A stretch of 64,000 bases of DNA, taken from positions 24,799,003 to 24,863,002 of the forward strand of contig OX393565.1 in the NCBI GenBank assembly GCA_947652115.1, given 5' to 3'. Position 1 is the first letter of the stretch. Every line of letters starts with the position of its first letter. Shown here one piece after another: positions 11,712 through 25,623 of the stretch. Under the pieces are notes generated by a model, which was given only the letters and a program-made list of their open reading frames with translations, did no database searches and was not told the origin of the DNA. This DNA is from Blastomussa wellsi. Lineage: Eukaryota > Cnidaria > Anthozoa > Scleractinia > Plerogyridae. A program made the translations under genes and the position numbers.

Positions 11712-14700
11712 ATGGCCGCTGTATTACCCGATGGCGTAGATCAAACTATTCTTCAAAGCAATGCTTCGACTAAATCGTCCTCGCGGAAGAGCAAATTCAA
11801 GGTATGGAGTTGGCAGAATGTTGCCATTTTAAGCTTTGCTAAATTGAGTCTTAATATTTTTTAGCGTAGCAGCTGGTATATGCGATTTGTGCATTGAAGA
11901 AACTGCTGGTAAGGATCGTTTACTTCTCTAAAAGACGCTATTTTGTGAAAATACTTGTTTAACGTTTTGATTGCAACTGTTGCGTAGGAAAGTAAACCGT
12001 CGAATTCAGAGAAATCTTCAGCATCTGCGTCACAAGACATTACAAGAGAGCTAAGAAGCTTCTTGCTACTTGACGAGAAGGAAAATCTCCAGGTAAACCC
12101 GTAATTTACGTAAACAGCAATCAACAATAAACTTACACAATAACATAGCATAATCAAACAAAAAAAACAGAACTTGCTTACACAGTAAAATAGCATAATC
12201 AAACAGAACTTGCAAGAGATTTACAGGGACAGATTTAAGTGAAGCAGAGTTAATAAACATAAACATAAACTTTATTTGAGTGTCAGGGTATTTAGCTAAG
12301 AGCTAATTGTGGACACTATAAATTAATATAATGGATATAATATAAGATTAAATAAAGTATATATAAAAATATTAAAAAAATATTCTTAAGATATCATTAA
12401 TGTATAAAATTGCTGCAGACAAACAGTAGAATTAAATAAAGTATATATAGAGATATTAAAAATATATTCTTAAAATATAGTTGATGTATAAAATTACTAC
12501 AGACAAACAGTAGGACAAGCAGGGAAAGAACAAAGACAAAAACAGATGGACAGACAAGACAGACAATTAGATAGCCAGACAAACAACCAGACAGTATAGG
12601 ACAAATATATAAGTACAGTAGCAGTAAAATATAGATGCAAATTTCAGAATGTTAAGAGTCTCGCAGACTAAAATAGTAAAATTGAGGATACAGGGGAGCA
12701 CACCCCCAATTTACCAGGCAGTCACACAGCAAAAGCCACTGCACATACCCACCACTCTAAGATGAGCATGCGCAGCAGCCACACGTGCCGTCCAGCAAGC
12801 CAAGCACATTGAGAGCACGCACCCCTATCCTGAATGCCTGAAGACTGGTCTTACTGCGTAGTTCCTGGCTTATCTTGCCCCATATGTGTGGGCCAAAATA
12901 TCTAATACTGTGCTTGCCATACTTAACAGTATTATATCTTGGAACAGGAAAGTCACTTCGTAAGTTATAATGCTTATCTTGCTGAAAAAACATATTACAT
13001 ACATGCTCTGGAGCTAATGAATTTTTAACCTTATACATTAAAATTAGTATATCTTGTAACCGTCTGTTCTCAAGACTAGAGAGTCTTCCCTTCTCTAAGA
13101 GTTCCTCGTACGTAACATTCCTATCATTATATACAGCACGTAGTGCACGTTCTTGCACTCTTTCTAATTTTCTTGCATCCGATGCTTTGCAAAAATGCCA
13201 TACTGTGTGACAATATGTTAAGTTGGGTAAAATTGCTGATTTATACAACTGTAACTTGGCTTCTCTGGGAATCATATTTCTAAGACGCACTAGAACACCG
13301 ACTTTCCTACTTGCCATTTTGCATATATTACTTATATGAGTACTAAAACTAAGTTCGTCATCTAATGTTATTCCCTGTAGCTTCAAGTCTGGTGATGATT
13401 TAATAACCTGTTCATCAATCTTGACATTGATAGATGGACTGTCCTTATTTTTGTTCTTTCTGCCTAATAACATTGAATTGTACTTGCCGTAATTTCCCTT
13501 CAGAAAGTTATCGTTGTACCATTTTGATATAGTGTGCCCCCCATTGGTTAAACGTTGTTCAACGCAGTCGACTGTATATCCGTTTACATACAGCTGATGA
13601 TCATCAGCGTACATTGACAAGCTTGCATTGTCTACTATATAGGTCATGTCGTTTTGAAAAATGTTCCACAGTAAGGGTCCGAAAGATGACCCTTGAGGGC
13701 ATCCTCTAACAGCGTCCTTCCAATTGCTAGTGACTCCATTTAGTTTGACTCTGTTTTGTCGCTTGGAAAAATATGATCTCATTAAGCTGAGTGATTCCTC
13801 TGAAAAGCCATACGCCTTTAGTTTATTTATCATGAGTGATGGGTGTAGGGAATCAAATGCTTTACTCATGTCTGTTGAGAGTATCCCAATAAATTGCTCC
13901 GAATCCACAGCCAACTTCCAATCTTCAGTTAGTCTGAGCAAAGTAGTTTCACAACTATGTTTTTTCCTGTACGCAGATACAGTATGCAGGGATCGAGCTT
14001 GGAATCAAAATGATTGTTCACTTGTATGCTCATCACAGACTCAAAGACCTTATCTACTGTACTTAGCAATGTTATTGGACGATAGTTTCTTTCATCCATC
14101 CGATCATCTTTTTTGTGGACTGGGTTCCACTCTCCTTTCTTCCATGCATCAGTGAATTGTGCAGAGTACTGTGTATGGGATTTCCACATACCACACATGA
14201 AGTAATTTCACTAATTATCTGGCTTTAAGATGAAGTATTAGCCTCATTTCTTTCAAGCCAAGGATGTCGTCATCACAGTGTAGTCGTAGTTATTAATGCC
14301 GTGCATTTAATAAATGAATTCCAGATACACTGTACTTTAACATGTGGATCACTTTTCCATGCAATTCGTTCCCATGTAGATCCCACTGTTTTGCACCTCC
14401 CATCTGCTGTGAATGCAGTAAACTATCTATTTTAAAATCCAATAATGTTTACATCTTCTTTGTTAGGTGCATACGATAGACGAGTTTATAACAAAGCTTT
14501 CATGTCATGGCGACACAAGCATGAAAGTTGTTTCCATATTTGGAAATACAGGTGATGGAAAGTCACACACACTAAACCACACATTCTTTGATGGTGAAGA
14601 AGTGTTTGCAACTTCGTCGTGTCAGCTTTCCTGTACAGTAGGTGTATGGGCAGCCTATGATGACATCAATCATGCAGTTGTCTTGGATACAGAGGGGTTG

Positions 14701-17700
14701 TTGGGCATGTCTGGAAACCAGAATCAGCGAACAAGACTCTTGCTAAAGGTCTTAGCAATATCTGACATTATCATCTACAGAACAAGAGCTGAAAGACTTC
14801 ATACGGACATGTTCACCTTCCTCGGGGATGCCTCAGATGCATATCTAAAGCATTTTACAAAGGAGCTTAAAGATGCCACTGAAAGATGTCACATGGATGT
14901 GCCTCTGTGTAGTTTGGGGCCAGCCGTGATCATTTTTCATGAGACACAGCATACTCAATTGTTGGGACTATCGCAGAATGAAACCAACCCATCAGGTATG
15001 AAAACTAAGTGTAGTTGAGAATTTGTTATCTTTATTTTAACTCCCTCTATAGAAAAAAAGAAATGTCTGCAATATATTTTTGATTCTCAATAATTTACAT
15101 GTATTTACACTAGACCAGCATGCTTATTGTTACACTGTCCTGTAACTGGCAGTGAAGTTGAATAAAAATTGTGATAATAATTATAATAGATTAATAAATT
15201 ATCATAATAATTATTTGCTTGTGTTGCTTTTTTCATTACCTGTGTTTGGGAAATAAGGAAGTCAGTTGGAATAAATCAGAACAACAGGCTTTTGATTTTG
15301 AGTACAATGAGCCTTCCTAGATGGGAGTTTCCAATTGAAAAAAATCGAAGATATGGCAATTACAGTGTAATCAGTGCTGCCAAAAAGTTATCTATCGAAT
15401 ACGACATGTAAAGTTAAATATTGAACTCATCTGTCAATTTTTGACATCTCTTGGTGATACCAACAATACAAAATGGCAGAATTACCCATAATGCAATGAA
15501 CTGTACTTACTACCAGGGTATAAGGAAGTTCAATTCTCCAACTTGCCCTTCAGGCAAGCTGTAGCCAGGATGCACTAGCCCGGAGGTCATTTCCACTAGC
15601 CCGGAAAACATTCTCAGAAGTGCGATGAATAAATTAATTAATTCATGAAAACTTTCACTTGCCCATCGGGCAAATGAAGTATAAAATCGACTAGCCCAAT
15701 GGCAAAATCCACTAGCCCGGGTACTACAGAGAGCAAGTCTACAATAATGTACAGTCTGGCTGCATGCAAAAACCACACAGACCGGAAAACCCCATCACCT
15801 CTTGTTCATTCGTTACTTTGAATTCTCAAAATATGAAAAACAACGGTAGTCTACTCTTAAACCTGATAGTAAAACAGATTTTGGCGATCTGTTGGTAGTC
15901 TGGCCAAGATTTGAGGTGTACTAGCAATTTGTTTACTATACTAGCATAATTACAGTAAATATAATTAATAATTATAGCTACAATTGCTGTAGACCACCTC
16001 TGGCCCATTTTGAATGTATTTTTTTTCCTTAACAAAGTAAATGTGAAAAGTCCTGACGAGATTCTAAAGGAGAGGTTTGCAGATGTCGGCCGAGTTCCTC
16101 ATGCATTCAGCTCAATCAAATACTTGGGCACAAAAACTGAGGCACCACCAACTGACTTCACTGAGCTGAAACAGGCTGTAAAGGACTGTTTGGCTAACAG
16201 CTCTGTTCGTTCCTCACGCTCACCTGCTGTAATATACAAAGCCCTGATGGTTTGTAGTTTATACATGTGAATGACTTTAGTAATATAAAGATTATGGAGT
16301 AATCACAGTAAAGATTATCGAGTGTGTTCGACAAAATGCGAGTAGTGAAAGCCAGGGTACATATACTTGAAGGCAGGACAAATTACAGGTATTTGTCAAT
16401 GCCTTGCCAATGCCAGACCACAAATCATGGCCATTTGCAGAAGCAAATGACTCGGTGAGTTAGTGTTTTGACCACAAATCATGGCCGCTTGTAGTCCCCT
16501 TGCGTGACAGCCCAAAAATCGGCTGAAGGAGACTACATGTAGACCCTTTGCCGAGCTACACAACTCGGTAAGTTAATTTTCTGACCACAAATCATGGCCA
16601 TATTTTGGTGAGCAACACATCTCAGTGTGAAGCCACACATCTTGGTATGGTTTCTTGACGACTTCAAAGAGAAATGGGTAAACGACACATGCACTGTCGA
16701 CCTGCAGCTTCATGTTTGCTCCAAAAGGCTACATACCTGCACCTGTACATCGTTCCTGCAGACATTGATAAATCTTAGCTGCAAGGCTTTTTAAAACCAT
16801 GAAATAACTTTCCTGATAACTATCCGTTGATCAGCACACAAAATCCACTCACAAAACAGATCAACATGAAATGCTATGGCATACGTACATGTACGTGTAT
16901 AACATGTGGAGATGACGTCATTCGCCCCTAAAGAAATTTTTAGGGGGGGGGAGTCCAAAATTATCACCCAAAAATCTCCCTTCCGTCTGCATTAGGGAGC
17001 GTTGACTGCATCAAATGCAATTATGACTACATGCACAGTAGTAAATTCGTAGTCCTGCAAACTTACAGAGTACCACCCCATATACATGTCCACCTGGAAG
17101 TGAAATTTAGCAAAGGCTGAACTTCAGGTGTATTTACTAGGAGCAAGGCTGACATCTCACATTACAGTAAAGCAATAGGAGTGGAGAAAGCTTGTTGATT
17201 TCCAATGTACCACTTGGTGTCTAAAGGATTGCACACCATGCAGGCCTATGATGTTAACCGTCATTGTTTTTTGCACAGTTTTTAAGTTATGTAACTTTTT
17301 TTGTTTATTTTCACTTTTCTTAATAGCTCCTGAATGAAAAGTTTAGTGGCGGGATTGAAAGGACAATACCAAACACTTTCCCAGATGCATATTTCACCTG
17401 CCAGGCAATCTGCCTCTCTTGCAAGTAAGCTTGACTGGCCTTGTATCACTGCAGTATAATTTTAGGAAGAGATTTATAATTATGTGGACTTCTTTGTAAC
17501 CGTTATTTGGGTTGTCAAGCAATGGTTATCCCCACTTATAATGGCTGCTTAAACATTACTCACATTGTTTTTATTCATTTTGACCACAGCAACATTTAAA
17601 CCTATTGGCAAAAAGTGGCAGCTAATAATTGCTAAAAAGCTGCTTTGAAATCTCTTCAAACCTTCAATAAACCATAATCTTAACCATAATCGTTTAATTC

Positions 17701-20700
17701 CTATTTTTTTCTGGAGATGACTTGAGAATTTGGAAAAAAAGGCAAATGTTTTCAACTTTCAGTCCACTTCCATCCTCGCCATCTGTAACAACAGACGGGG
17801 GGTAGTCTTCAGTGACAAAACCAAACCATTATTTTTGGTTCTCCTTTGAGTTATTGTGTAGCTTTTTAAAGTGTTGCTAAAATGGCATGACAATGGCCCT
17901 TTATTGTTTAAAATTCCATTGTTTGTGTTAACAATGAAATTGTTTTCAACTTAAGACTTTGGCTAAGTCAATCTCAGATGGACTTACATGCTGGCATTCA
18001 TTTCAGTATCACTATAAGACCCAAATTTTGACTGGCATACATTCAGTATTAATCGGTGAGGTTTGGTACTGGCAACTGGTGCAGGATTATGTGAGCGATT
18101 AAACATATGATCGATCGGCCTGATGTATATTCTAAGCAGCTATGCTGTGTTCTATTGAAAATCCTTGAATCTGATTGGTTCTCCCACTGTTTTCTATTCG
18201 CCGATAGAAAACAATCGCGCGCGGGTTGCTCTTCGGAGACAATATTTTTCTTAAGTTTTGGCTTACAATTACATAAAATGGTAAATTTTGCAATGTAATC
18301 CTTTTGCGCCTTGTTGACTATTTACGCACTGGAACTTGGGTATCCATGTTCTATTTAAGCAATAGACCACAAGTTTCTATGGTTTATAAGCTGATAAACC
18401 ACGCGGGATGTTGGCAGAACACGAGAAGAATTTGTAAATCACGAGCCGCAGGCGAGTGATTTACGAATTCTTCGAGTGTTCTTCCAACATCCCAAGTGGT
18501 TTATCAGTCTTTTAACCATAGAAACTTGTGGTCTATTGCTTTTATATAATAATTCAGAAGACGCGCGATTTTTCCATGCGTTTACTGGCACAATAAACCA
18601 TAGCTGATTGACCAATCAGAGCGCGCGCATTGATTTGGTTATTATATAATCGCTCATAGAAAACTCGGGCTCATAGTCTAATTGTTAAATATAGGGTACT
18701 ATAGCACAAAAGACATGAACTAAACTGTAAAAAGTATCATGATAAATTCTTAATCTAAGAATATTCATAAGAATATTTTCAGCCTAAAATCGTCAGAAAA
18801 ATAAGAATATTCAGCCTGGGCCGGATAAACAATATTCTTATAAAAAACAGACGGAGTGGTAGGTACAAAGTATAATTTATAGTTTTCTTTACTCTGAAGA
18901 TAATTTTGTTCAGCTGTTTTGCAAAATGAGATTTTCAAGCTTTTTCTGGTTAGTTGGGCCTTTTCTGAAAACTGACATGTGTGGTTACAGTGTACGCTGC
19001 CAGAAGAGCATGAATCACGAAACTGATGAATCAGCCGAACATCAAAGTGACAGCAGCTGTCATTATCAAGCGAAGTATGATAACAGGATATTCACTTGTA
19101 GGGTAAGCGACAATGTTTATTTTTCTTTGCTACAGTTAAGTTTTCTTTCGTGCAAGGAAAAAAGCCTGGAGAAATTGTTAAAAAAATACTTTAAAAAATT
19201 TTCGTTAAAAGTGCAATTACAGTGCGACGCGCCTTAGTGTGGCCACCCGACAAACTTTTTTGATAAGTTAGCCAATCGGAGAGCGCAAATTTGTTTGAGT
19301 TGCCCCACCTCCTTGTTAAAAGCGCGACAAGTTTCGTGACAACCGCTTTGAACATTGCCAGGAGGCGGGGCAGCTAAAACAAATTCGCGCTCTCTGATTG
19401 GCTAATTGTGACTTGTCAAAAATGTTTGTTGGGTGGCCACACTAAGGCTCGTCCCGCTGTAACTGTTTTATTTTATTTTATTTTGTGTAACCCAAAGCAT
19501 TGAAGAGAAGTCATTTCAGGACCAGTCGCAATAATTATTGATAACTTCCACATGTAACAACCAATCGATCGTGTAGTTTGATCGTCCGGGTGAGATTAGT
19601 CCTGAGAAGGACTGTTGTCGGTGACAATGACTAACGATGTCTCGACAACCTGAGCGGAAGTCATCATCAGAGTCGTGTGAAGACTTGTTTGTCAGTCGAA
19701 TGTTGTAAGTCTGGTTCGTGAAAACTGCTTGGTCAGTTTAGCCATGATGTTATTGGCTGTAAGACTCAAGTAGTGATTCAGTAGTTGATGCCATCGGTCG
19801 TGATTGGTCGGTTTCGATCCGTAGGTAAGTTAGGTCGTTCTATTCGGTCTGTTCGTTATGTCCATCTCGTGAATCAGTCGTTTTGTACGGTGCCGGTAGT
19901 TAGTTGTTGACATCTGTTGAGAGGATTCAGTCTGTTCTAAGTTAGTAATCCAGCTTTCCAAAGTCAGTCGTTGAAAATAGTTTGACCTACAGTTACCCCC
20001 GGGTTCAAAACATTTACTATAAGCAGCCAATCTCGTCTAACTCAACTCAACTCAGACTTCGTCTGAAATCTCGGACGCTTCACTTCTGATGGCAAAAGTC
20101 CGAAGTGGCTGTAAGGGCAATGCATGCTACGCTTTTGGTGGAAAGAAAAACAATTATTTTCGGGAACCGTCCAAAAATATTCGCCTCAGACTTATTGAAA
20201 GTCGCTGAGATTTTACCACGACTCTGTGCCGGTTAATATTTCCCGATGTCCACTTTGTCTTCGGTGGAAAAATTAAATTATGTGCTGTCTCTCTTTGTGA
20301 ACTAGGCCTGTTACGAGAGAGGAAAGCAGATTATAGTCGTCCCTAAAATGTGTTCGTCCGGTGATTCTTCTTGGCTTGGGTTTGCTAAATACGCCTGGTC
20401 TGGGTAAGTAGACAGTCAAGTGGATATTTTTACAGCCATCATAATCTGTAGAACGGTGACGGCTTACTCGAGACAAGAGTCTTTCCAGGAGTTCAAATGA
20501 CTGGGACGTACACAAAAATCTCAACTTTATTTCCAACCTTTTGTTACTTTTAAGAGGGAAAGAGTGCACACGTGCAGGTGGTATTGAGTGTCGCAAAACC
20601 AAAAACAACGTAATTACGTTGATCAATCACAAAGAGGAGGGTGAATAGGGGTACGCGAATCCGCCAATCCGTGCTATTGTTTTGGCCAAATCCGTCAATC

Positions 20701-23700
20701 CGCCACTATTTTCGTTCAAATCCGCGTCCACATTCCTTAAAAACTTTCTGTGCAACAGTTTCACTGAAAGGACGGTAGATGTTGTTTTGATGGCAATTTT
20801 TCAAGTGGTTTCGTTTCATTGCTTCTTTTTGCGGCAGTCCTATTGTAAAGCGATGGTTTGGGTCTCGTCCAAACAGAAAATGGACAAAACGAGAACGCTG
20901 AGACGAGGACTGAAGATACGCCAAGGACACGATCCGAGCTTCATGGCATACAGAGTCCGGAATCCGAGTTCAAATTATCAGCTAATCCGTGATCCACTGC
21001 ATTTTCGAAATCCGCGAATCCGCTTAATTTTTCGATGAAATCCGCAATCCGTGTGCTTTTTAAGGCTAAACCCGTTGATCCGCGAACCTATTCACCCCCC
21101 TCCACAAAGAACGGAGACAATGCAGTGATCCAATCAAAACTCGAAGTTATTATGCATAGCCGACACAAAGCGCGGGAAAACATGCGCGCGCGAGTCATGA
21201 TTGGCTTTGGTTTACGAGATTTTTAGATATTTTTAGACCAATCACTGAGCGTAGTGATTCAAAAACAACGCAATTCTCCAATTACTTTCGACACTCAACC
21301 GGTCTTAAACGTTTATTAGGCCCCTTACACAAGCACTACTTTGGACGCACCTTTTTGCTACCACTTGTTATACAATTTATATTCGTAAAATCGTAAACGC
21401 TATGATGTTTTTTCAGGTACGTTTTGGAATGCGGTAAATGTGGTGTTATTTATCGTAGCCGCCAGTACTGGTTTGGGAACGATGACCCGGTTAACACGGT
21501 CGTCAGGACCGAGCTTCGTCACGTGTGGCCTGGGGTAAGTTATGGTGGCATGCTCGATGCGCTCCATTTGGTGCGAAAATATTTGTGAACTACCCTGCGA
21601 AATCGCGAGTGATATTGGCAGGGTAATTTTTTAATTATTCAACAAATTGCCAACGTTAGTGCATTTTACAGCTTTAGCTGTGATCGTGCAGCGTTTGTAT
21701 GACCGGACGAATTTTGCGGAACTATACTTGAACTTATCAATAATCCTGCAGAATCGCGAAGAATATCGCCTGATACGTAGGCGACTAGGCCTGCGGATAT
21801 TTGTCCTCTTATATTATATGTTTCGAGACGCGAACAGTTAGCTTCAAGGAATAGATAATGTGCAAGGACAAATATGTTTAAAATGTTCAGTTATATTCTA
21901 AGGAACACTTTACTCCGGGTGAAAACAAAACGTGCGAAAATAAATTTAAAACCTGGGGAATATCGCTTGGGATATATTTAACAATTATATCCTGCGAAAT
22001 CGCGCGGAATATCGCCTGATACTTAGCCGACGAGGCCGCAGGTCGAGTTGGCTAAAATCAGACGATATTCCACAAAATTGAGCAGGATAATTGTTTTATT
22101 ATTCAGCAAATTGTCAACGAAGAGCATTATACAGCTTGAAAATTGCGAGACTTCGAACAAATTATCCTTACTTGACGCATACCGCAGAAGATATGTCAGC
22201 TGCAGTTGACGGATATTGAGAGCATAATGACCGTATATGGGCAACGTGACAATTTGTGGAATAATAATCTCGGATATTTCCCAGTTTTACCAGCATCACG
22301 TGACGTGTTTAGGCCAATCGCGCGGGCAAACAAAAAATATTTGATGGCTTATAACTCAGGATATCTGTCAAGTACAGATGGCGGATAACAATCGCTTCAT
22401 GACCATATGTGCAACGTGACAATTTGTTAAATAATAAAACTGGATATCTGTTATGTGTGAATGACAGATAGCATGGACTTCATGGCCATATATGGGCATT
22501 GGGACAATTTGTTGGATAATTGAATGGTTATCTTTGAGAGCGAAACCTCAAGGACAGCAGAGATCTCCGAGGGCAGCTTAGGACAAAGATCCTTTCATTG
22601 TTGGAAAGCCAGATAAGGGTTATTAGGAACATGCAGTTCTGTTCATGTTTGCTGCAGTTTGCGTTTAGGAAAGCAAGGATGAAAAAGGAAAATAGAAACC
22701 ATGACTGCCAGATATTCTGCATCAAACGACATGTTCAGATTAAATCGTGCGCAATTGAAAACATTTTGTGAATTATGCCAGTCAGTGACCATGCGGGTAT
22801 ACATCTCTTATTACATAGTCAAGCTTATTCCAGGAAAGCGGCGGAAAGCGAGTGGATTCCTAACCCTCTACGTCGTATAATTTCGTTTTGGATTTTTCAC
22901 TCGCCGTTTTTCGTGTTACTCCCCAGGTAACCAAACGCCTGAAACAGGGTATGTATAGACAGTTCAACGTGGTTCAATATTATATGTCGTTATTTCAGGA
23001 CAACTTAGCTCCGCTGGACGGAGGTAATGCGGCTCGCCGCCTTTTGGACAATGTCAGTTACGTCACTGAAGCAGTGAGCAGTTTGAGCAGTCCTTCGAGT
23101 AGAGCGCTGTCAAACTGGATCACAGACCAAGTAGCCCCGGATTACTGGGTCCCCAACTCAGAAGTAACGGTTAGTTAGCGCTTTGCTTTGTAGTTTGTAT
23201 AGCGTTGCCGATTCTACAATATAATGTTGCGTTCGAAGAGAACTATGAATTCAACGTCACTTAGAATTCAACGTTACCGAAGTTCGGCCTTGTTTTCAAC
23301 AAGAGGGTCAGAAATAGAAGAAATGAAGAAACCTAAGCCATGTATTATACTGTCATAAAATACCGACGGGCATTTGAGAACACTTGTCTTCTACATTGTA
23401 GATTGTATACGTTGCGAGTAAAAACAACAAAACACGCACGATCGACAAATTGAACCGATCTAATTTCGTTTCTTCTACTTTCTTGTAAAATGCTTCCTCG
23501 ACAATTTCTGCAGTTTGACTCGACTTGAATGACTTGAGTGACTTGAATTTTGTCGGGAACTTCTTCACAGAACTTCTCCTCCATCGCTAGCGAATTTTCA
23601 TTAGAGTAAAGCTGACGAAAAACAATATGCTTTTTCTGTGTTTATACTCGGATTAAACATATATACTCTGGACTGATAAAACATGTTTTATCAGAGTATA

Positions 23701-24663
23701 AAACACAGAACCAATCAGAATTCGTTCTATATTATAAACAAAATTAAACTCGCCGGTACCCATAATAATATTCTTCAGGGTAGAGAGAGGCCCTTCATGA
23801 TAGTTTGCAGCGAGATTAAAATTGTTCTTCCTTTACGAATTATTTCTCTCAGGCGTGCCAGGAATGTCGTCGCCTTTTTGCTGATGGGGAGACTAAGCAC
23901 CATTGTCGTGCTTGCGGAGGCGGGGTCTGTGGTGCATGTTCAACCAATAAGAAACCTGTACCAGAGCGAGGCTGGGGTGAGGCGCCTGTGCGAGTGTGTG
24001 ACCGCTGTTTTGGAAAATCATCAACACTTGAGCTCCAGCCGCAACCAACTTGTGATTTAAGGTAGGGTTTATTTTGGCAAGTGGCGGAAAACGGACTCTC
24101 GCCTTTTCACACAGTTCCCCCTCTCACTCCTCGGTTGGATTGTGCTCTTGTTTTTGCAAAAGCAAGACTGATCATGATAAGGTTATAGACCCAACAGTTG
24201 CAGCGGTTCTGCGTACATCTATGGTCATACCAGTATTTTCTGTCTGCATTGCTTTTTCAGTGATTTGTCAGATGCGCTAGAGGATGAAACGCCCCAAGAC
24301 ATTGTTCACACTGAAGAAGGCTATAATCTGCATTCTGATCAACCGTTTGGCCCCGTAGCTGCTCGAAAGGTCACGGAGGTTGTTCAATCGGCTGTCGGCA
24401 TTTTAAAAACAGCAATAGATTACCCACGGGAATTGATCACTGACGCGGCCAGGCCTGGTTATTGGGTACCAGACTCCGACATTTTAGCCTGTGACTGTTG
24501 CAAGACTGATTTCAAAGGAAATGATACTAAACATCATTGTCGCGCCTGTGGTATGGGCGTCTGTAGTAGCTGTTCGGAAAGTAGGAGACCTGTGCCTTCC
24601 AGAGGATGGGATCACCCGGTCAGAGTATGTGACCGGTGCGCTGCAAAGAAAGGACAGCTTTGA
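11712..24663 (+). CDS. ZFYVE1: ZFYVE1 / DFCP1 homologue (double FYVE zinc finger, GTPase-like domain)
   Basis: DFCP1 binds phosphatidylinositol 3-phosphate through tandem FYVE fingers and marks omegasomes and lipid droplets; its N-terminal P-loop domain binds nucleotide. Exons: 11712-11801, 11988-12092, 14467-14995, 16038-16249, 17327-17424, 18991-19102, 20306-20403, 21417-21534, 22999-23169, 23853-24061, 24261-24663. Phases agree throughout and give about 714 residues (human 777). Visible features: Walker A GNTGDGKS near residue 91; DTEGLLG; LLLKVLAISDIIIYRTRAER; first FYVE finger in exon 10 (CQEC, KHHCRACGGGVCGAC, RVCDRC); second in exon 11 (CDCC, KHHCRACGMGVCSSC, RVCDRC), then stop. The ATG at 11712 (aaaATGgcc) was chosen for context; in-frame ATGs at 11577 and 11694 could extend it. 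The N-terminus has no cysteines and is shorter than in vertebrates. Intron 2 carries an antisense LINE. Confidence 0.95.
12252..14215 (-). mobile_element. 5'-truncated, frameshifted non-LTR retrotransposon (LINE) in ZFYVE1 intron 2
   Basis: The reverse-transcriptase part is read on the minus strand. Motif A (DMSKAFDS), motif B (GCPQGSSFGPLLWNIF) and motif C (YADDHQ) lie in one open frame at 13941-12757. The preceding segment, 14198-13929, holds the YRPITLLS block in a different frame, so at least one frameshift separates them near 13,960-13,985. No endonuclease domain is present, so the copy is 5' truncated. The 3' end at low coordinates finishes in short TTTATG-type repeats at about 12252-12275, typical of LINE tails. 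The motif series suits a jockey/CR1-like clade, but the clade is not resolved. It is antisense to the host gene and probably inactive. Confidence 0.88.
15527..15722. repeat. Dispersed 'acttgccc' repeat, copy 2
   Basis: Second copy of the family at 5896-6092; ends in ccactagcccggg. Lies in intron 3 of the ZFYVE1 homologue. Confidence 0.75.
16405..16625. repeat. Direct repeats of gaccacaaatcatggcc
   Basis: Three copies of gaccacaaatcatggcc alternate with actcggtgagtt-like units. Intronic in the ZFYVE1 homologue. Confidence 0.6.
18357..18541. mobile_element. 185-bp fold-back element
   Basis: Arms start AAGCAATAGACCACAAGTTT and end with its reverse complement; the inner arms pair at ccacgcgggatgttgg and ccaacatcccaagtgg. 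Intronic in the ZFYVE1 homologue. Confidence 0.85.
19220..19459. mobile_element. 240-bp palindromic MITE, copy 1
   Basis: Ends CAGTGCGACGCGCC and inverted, flanked by TTA/TAA, suggesting a TA target as in Tc1/mariner. Carries agttagccaatcggagagcg and its inverse. Same length as the copy at 25624. Confidence 0.85.
20636..21102. mobile_element. hAT-like non-autonomous element with 8-bp target duplication
   Basis: Inverted ends GGAGGGTGAATAGG and GGAGGGGGGTGAATAGG; direct repeat CACAAAGA at 20628-20635 and 21103-21110. The interior is rich in aatccg units. It lies between ZFYVE1 exons 7 and 8. Confidence 0.8.
21590..22480. repeat. Repeat cluster of gaatatcgcctgata / gacaatttgtt units
   Basis: Contains several copies of aatatcgcctgatac, tattcagcaaattgtc and caacgtgacaatttgt in both orientations; the same family recurs at 54420-54675. 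Non-coding, in intron 8 of the ZFYVE1 homologue. Confidence 0.65.
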
Positions 24664-24744
24664 GCGTCGAAGTGGCCAGATTACAGCGTAGTTTGTCAGG
24701 CTGTTTGCTCTGTTTTTGTATATAAATATTAATGTAAGTGAATA

Positions 24745-24750
24745 ATTAAA
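24745..24750 (+). promoter_or_regulatory. ATTAAA polyadenylation signal of the ZFYVE1 homologue
   Basis: ATTAAA, the commonest variant poly(A) signal, lies 82 bp after the stop codon and gives a short 3' UTR. No AATAAA was seen closer. Confidence 0.5.
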
Positions 24751-25156
24751 CACGAATTATTCAATCCAGATAAATGACCCCAAATCGGAGTCGGGTGGAT
24801 TTAGAACACAGCTAAATCAAATCATTATTAACTCCAAATGTTAAAGTAGATATGTCGTGGTGTGTGCAGTTTGAAAACTTTAGCCTAAACGTTTCAAATT
24901 TGTCATTTGCAATCCGTCTCAGTCTTCCCCATCCTTAGCCATCCTTGTTCCGTTTGTGTTAGAATCACCTCTGGTGTTTTTCTTCCTTTTTAAACTATTA
25001 TTTTGAGGTTTCCTTCATTTTAATGGGTATTTGGTTTGACACAAAAATGACTCAAAAATATCCTGACGAAGCCCCTTTAATTTTACCTTCATTCCTTGCG
25101 GCGACAACAAGCAGTGGCATCGATCTCGGTAGCAAGCTGAGCCATCTTTTATATAG

Positions 25157-25283
25157 GGAGTAAATTTCTAAAGAAACTGTAGTGCTGCGTCGATGGGAAG
25201 GGCTAACGCTCGAAACGTCAGCTCTCGAATCTCTTTACTGTGGCCAATTGACATTATCAACCCAGTTGATAAAACCAGATTAT
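25157..25283. mobile_element. Short retroposon-like repeat, copy 2 (opposite orientation), 13-bp target duplication
   Basis: Same family as 87-216, inverted. Flanked by ATCTTTTATATAG at 25144-25156 and 25284-25296. Contains GGGCTAACGCTCGAAACG. Confidence 0.75.
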
Positions 25284-25623
25284 ATCTTTTATATAGACTC
25301 TTATTGAGATGTAATATATTCATTGGATAATGTGTCGCTCCATGAGTCAATAAACCACAAATTAATGAGAAATTAATTCCTTTCTACTGTATAACCCGCA
25401 AGTAAAGTGAGCTGCTTAGGGTTGTCTTCTAACCAGTTACAGCTGTGTTCCGTCTCGTTTTCGTTAAAGGGCCATAGTCAGCCACTCCTTTGTTGTTGTT
25501 TACAAGGGAAAGTTTCAGTGTATTTACTTGGAGCGTGTCGAAACGAAAGATGTCACTGTGAAACTTGCTGACAGTAATTTAATTAAGGTGGCTCACAATA
25601 CTTCCCAGCACATTCAAGCTTTA

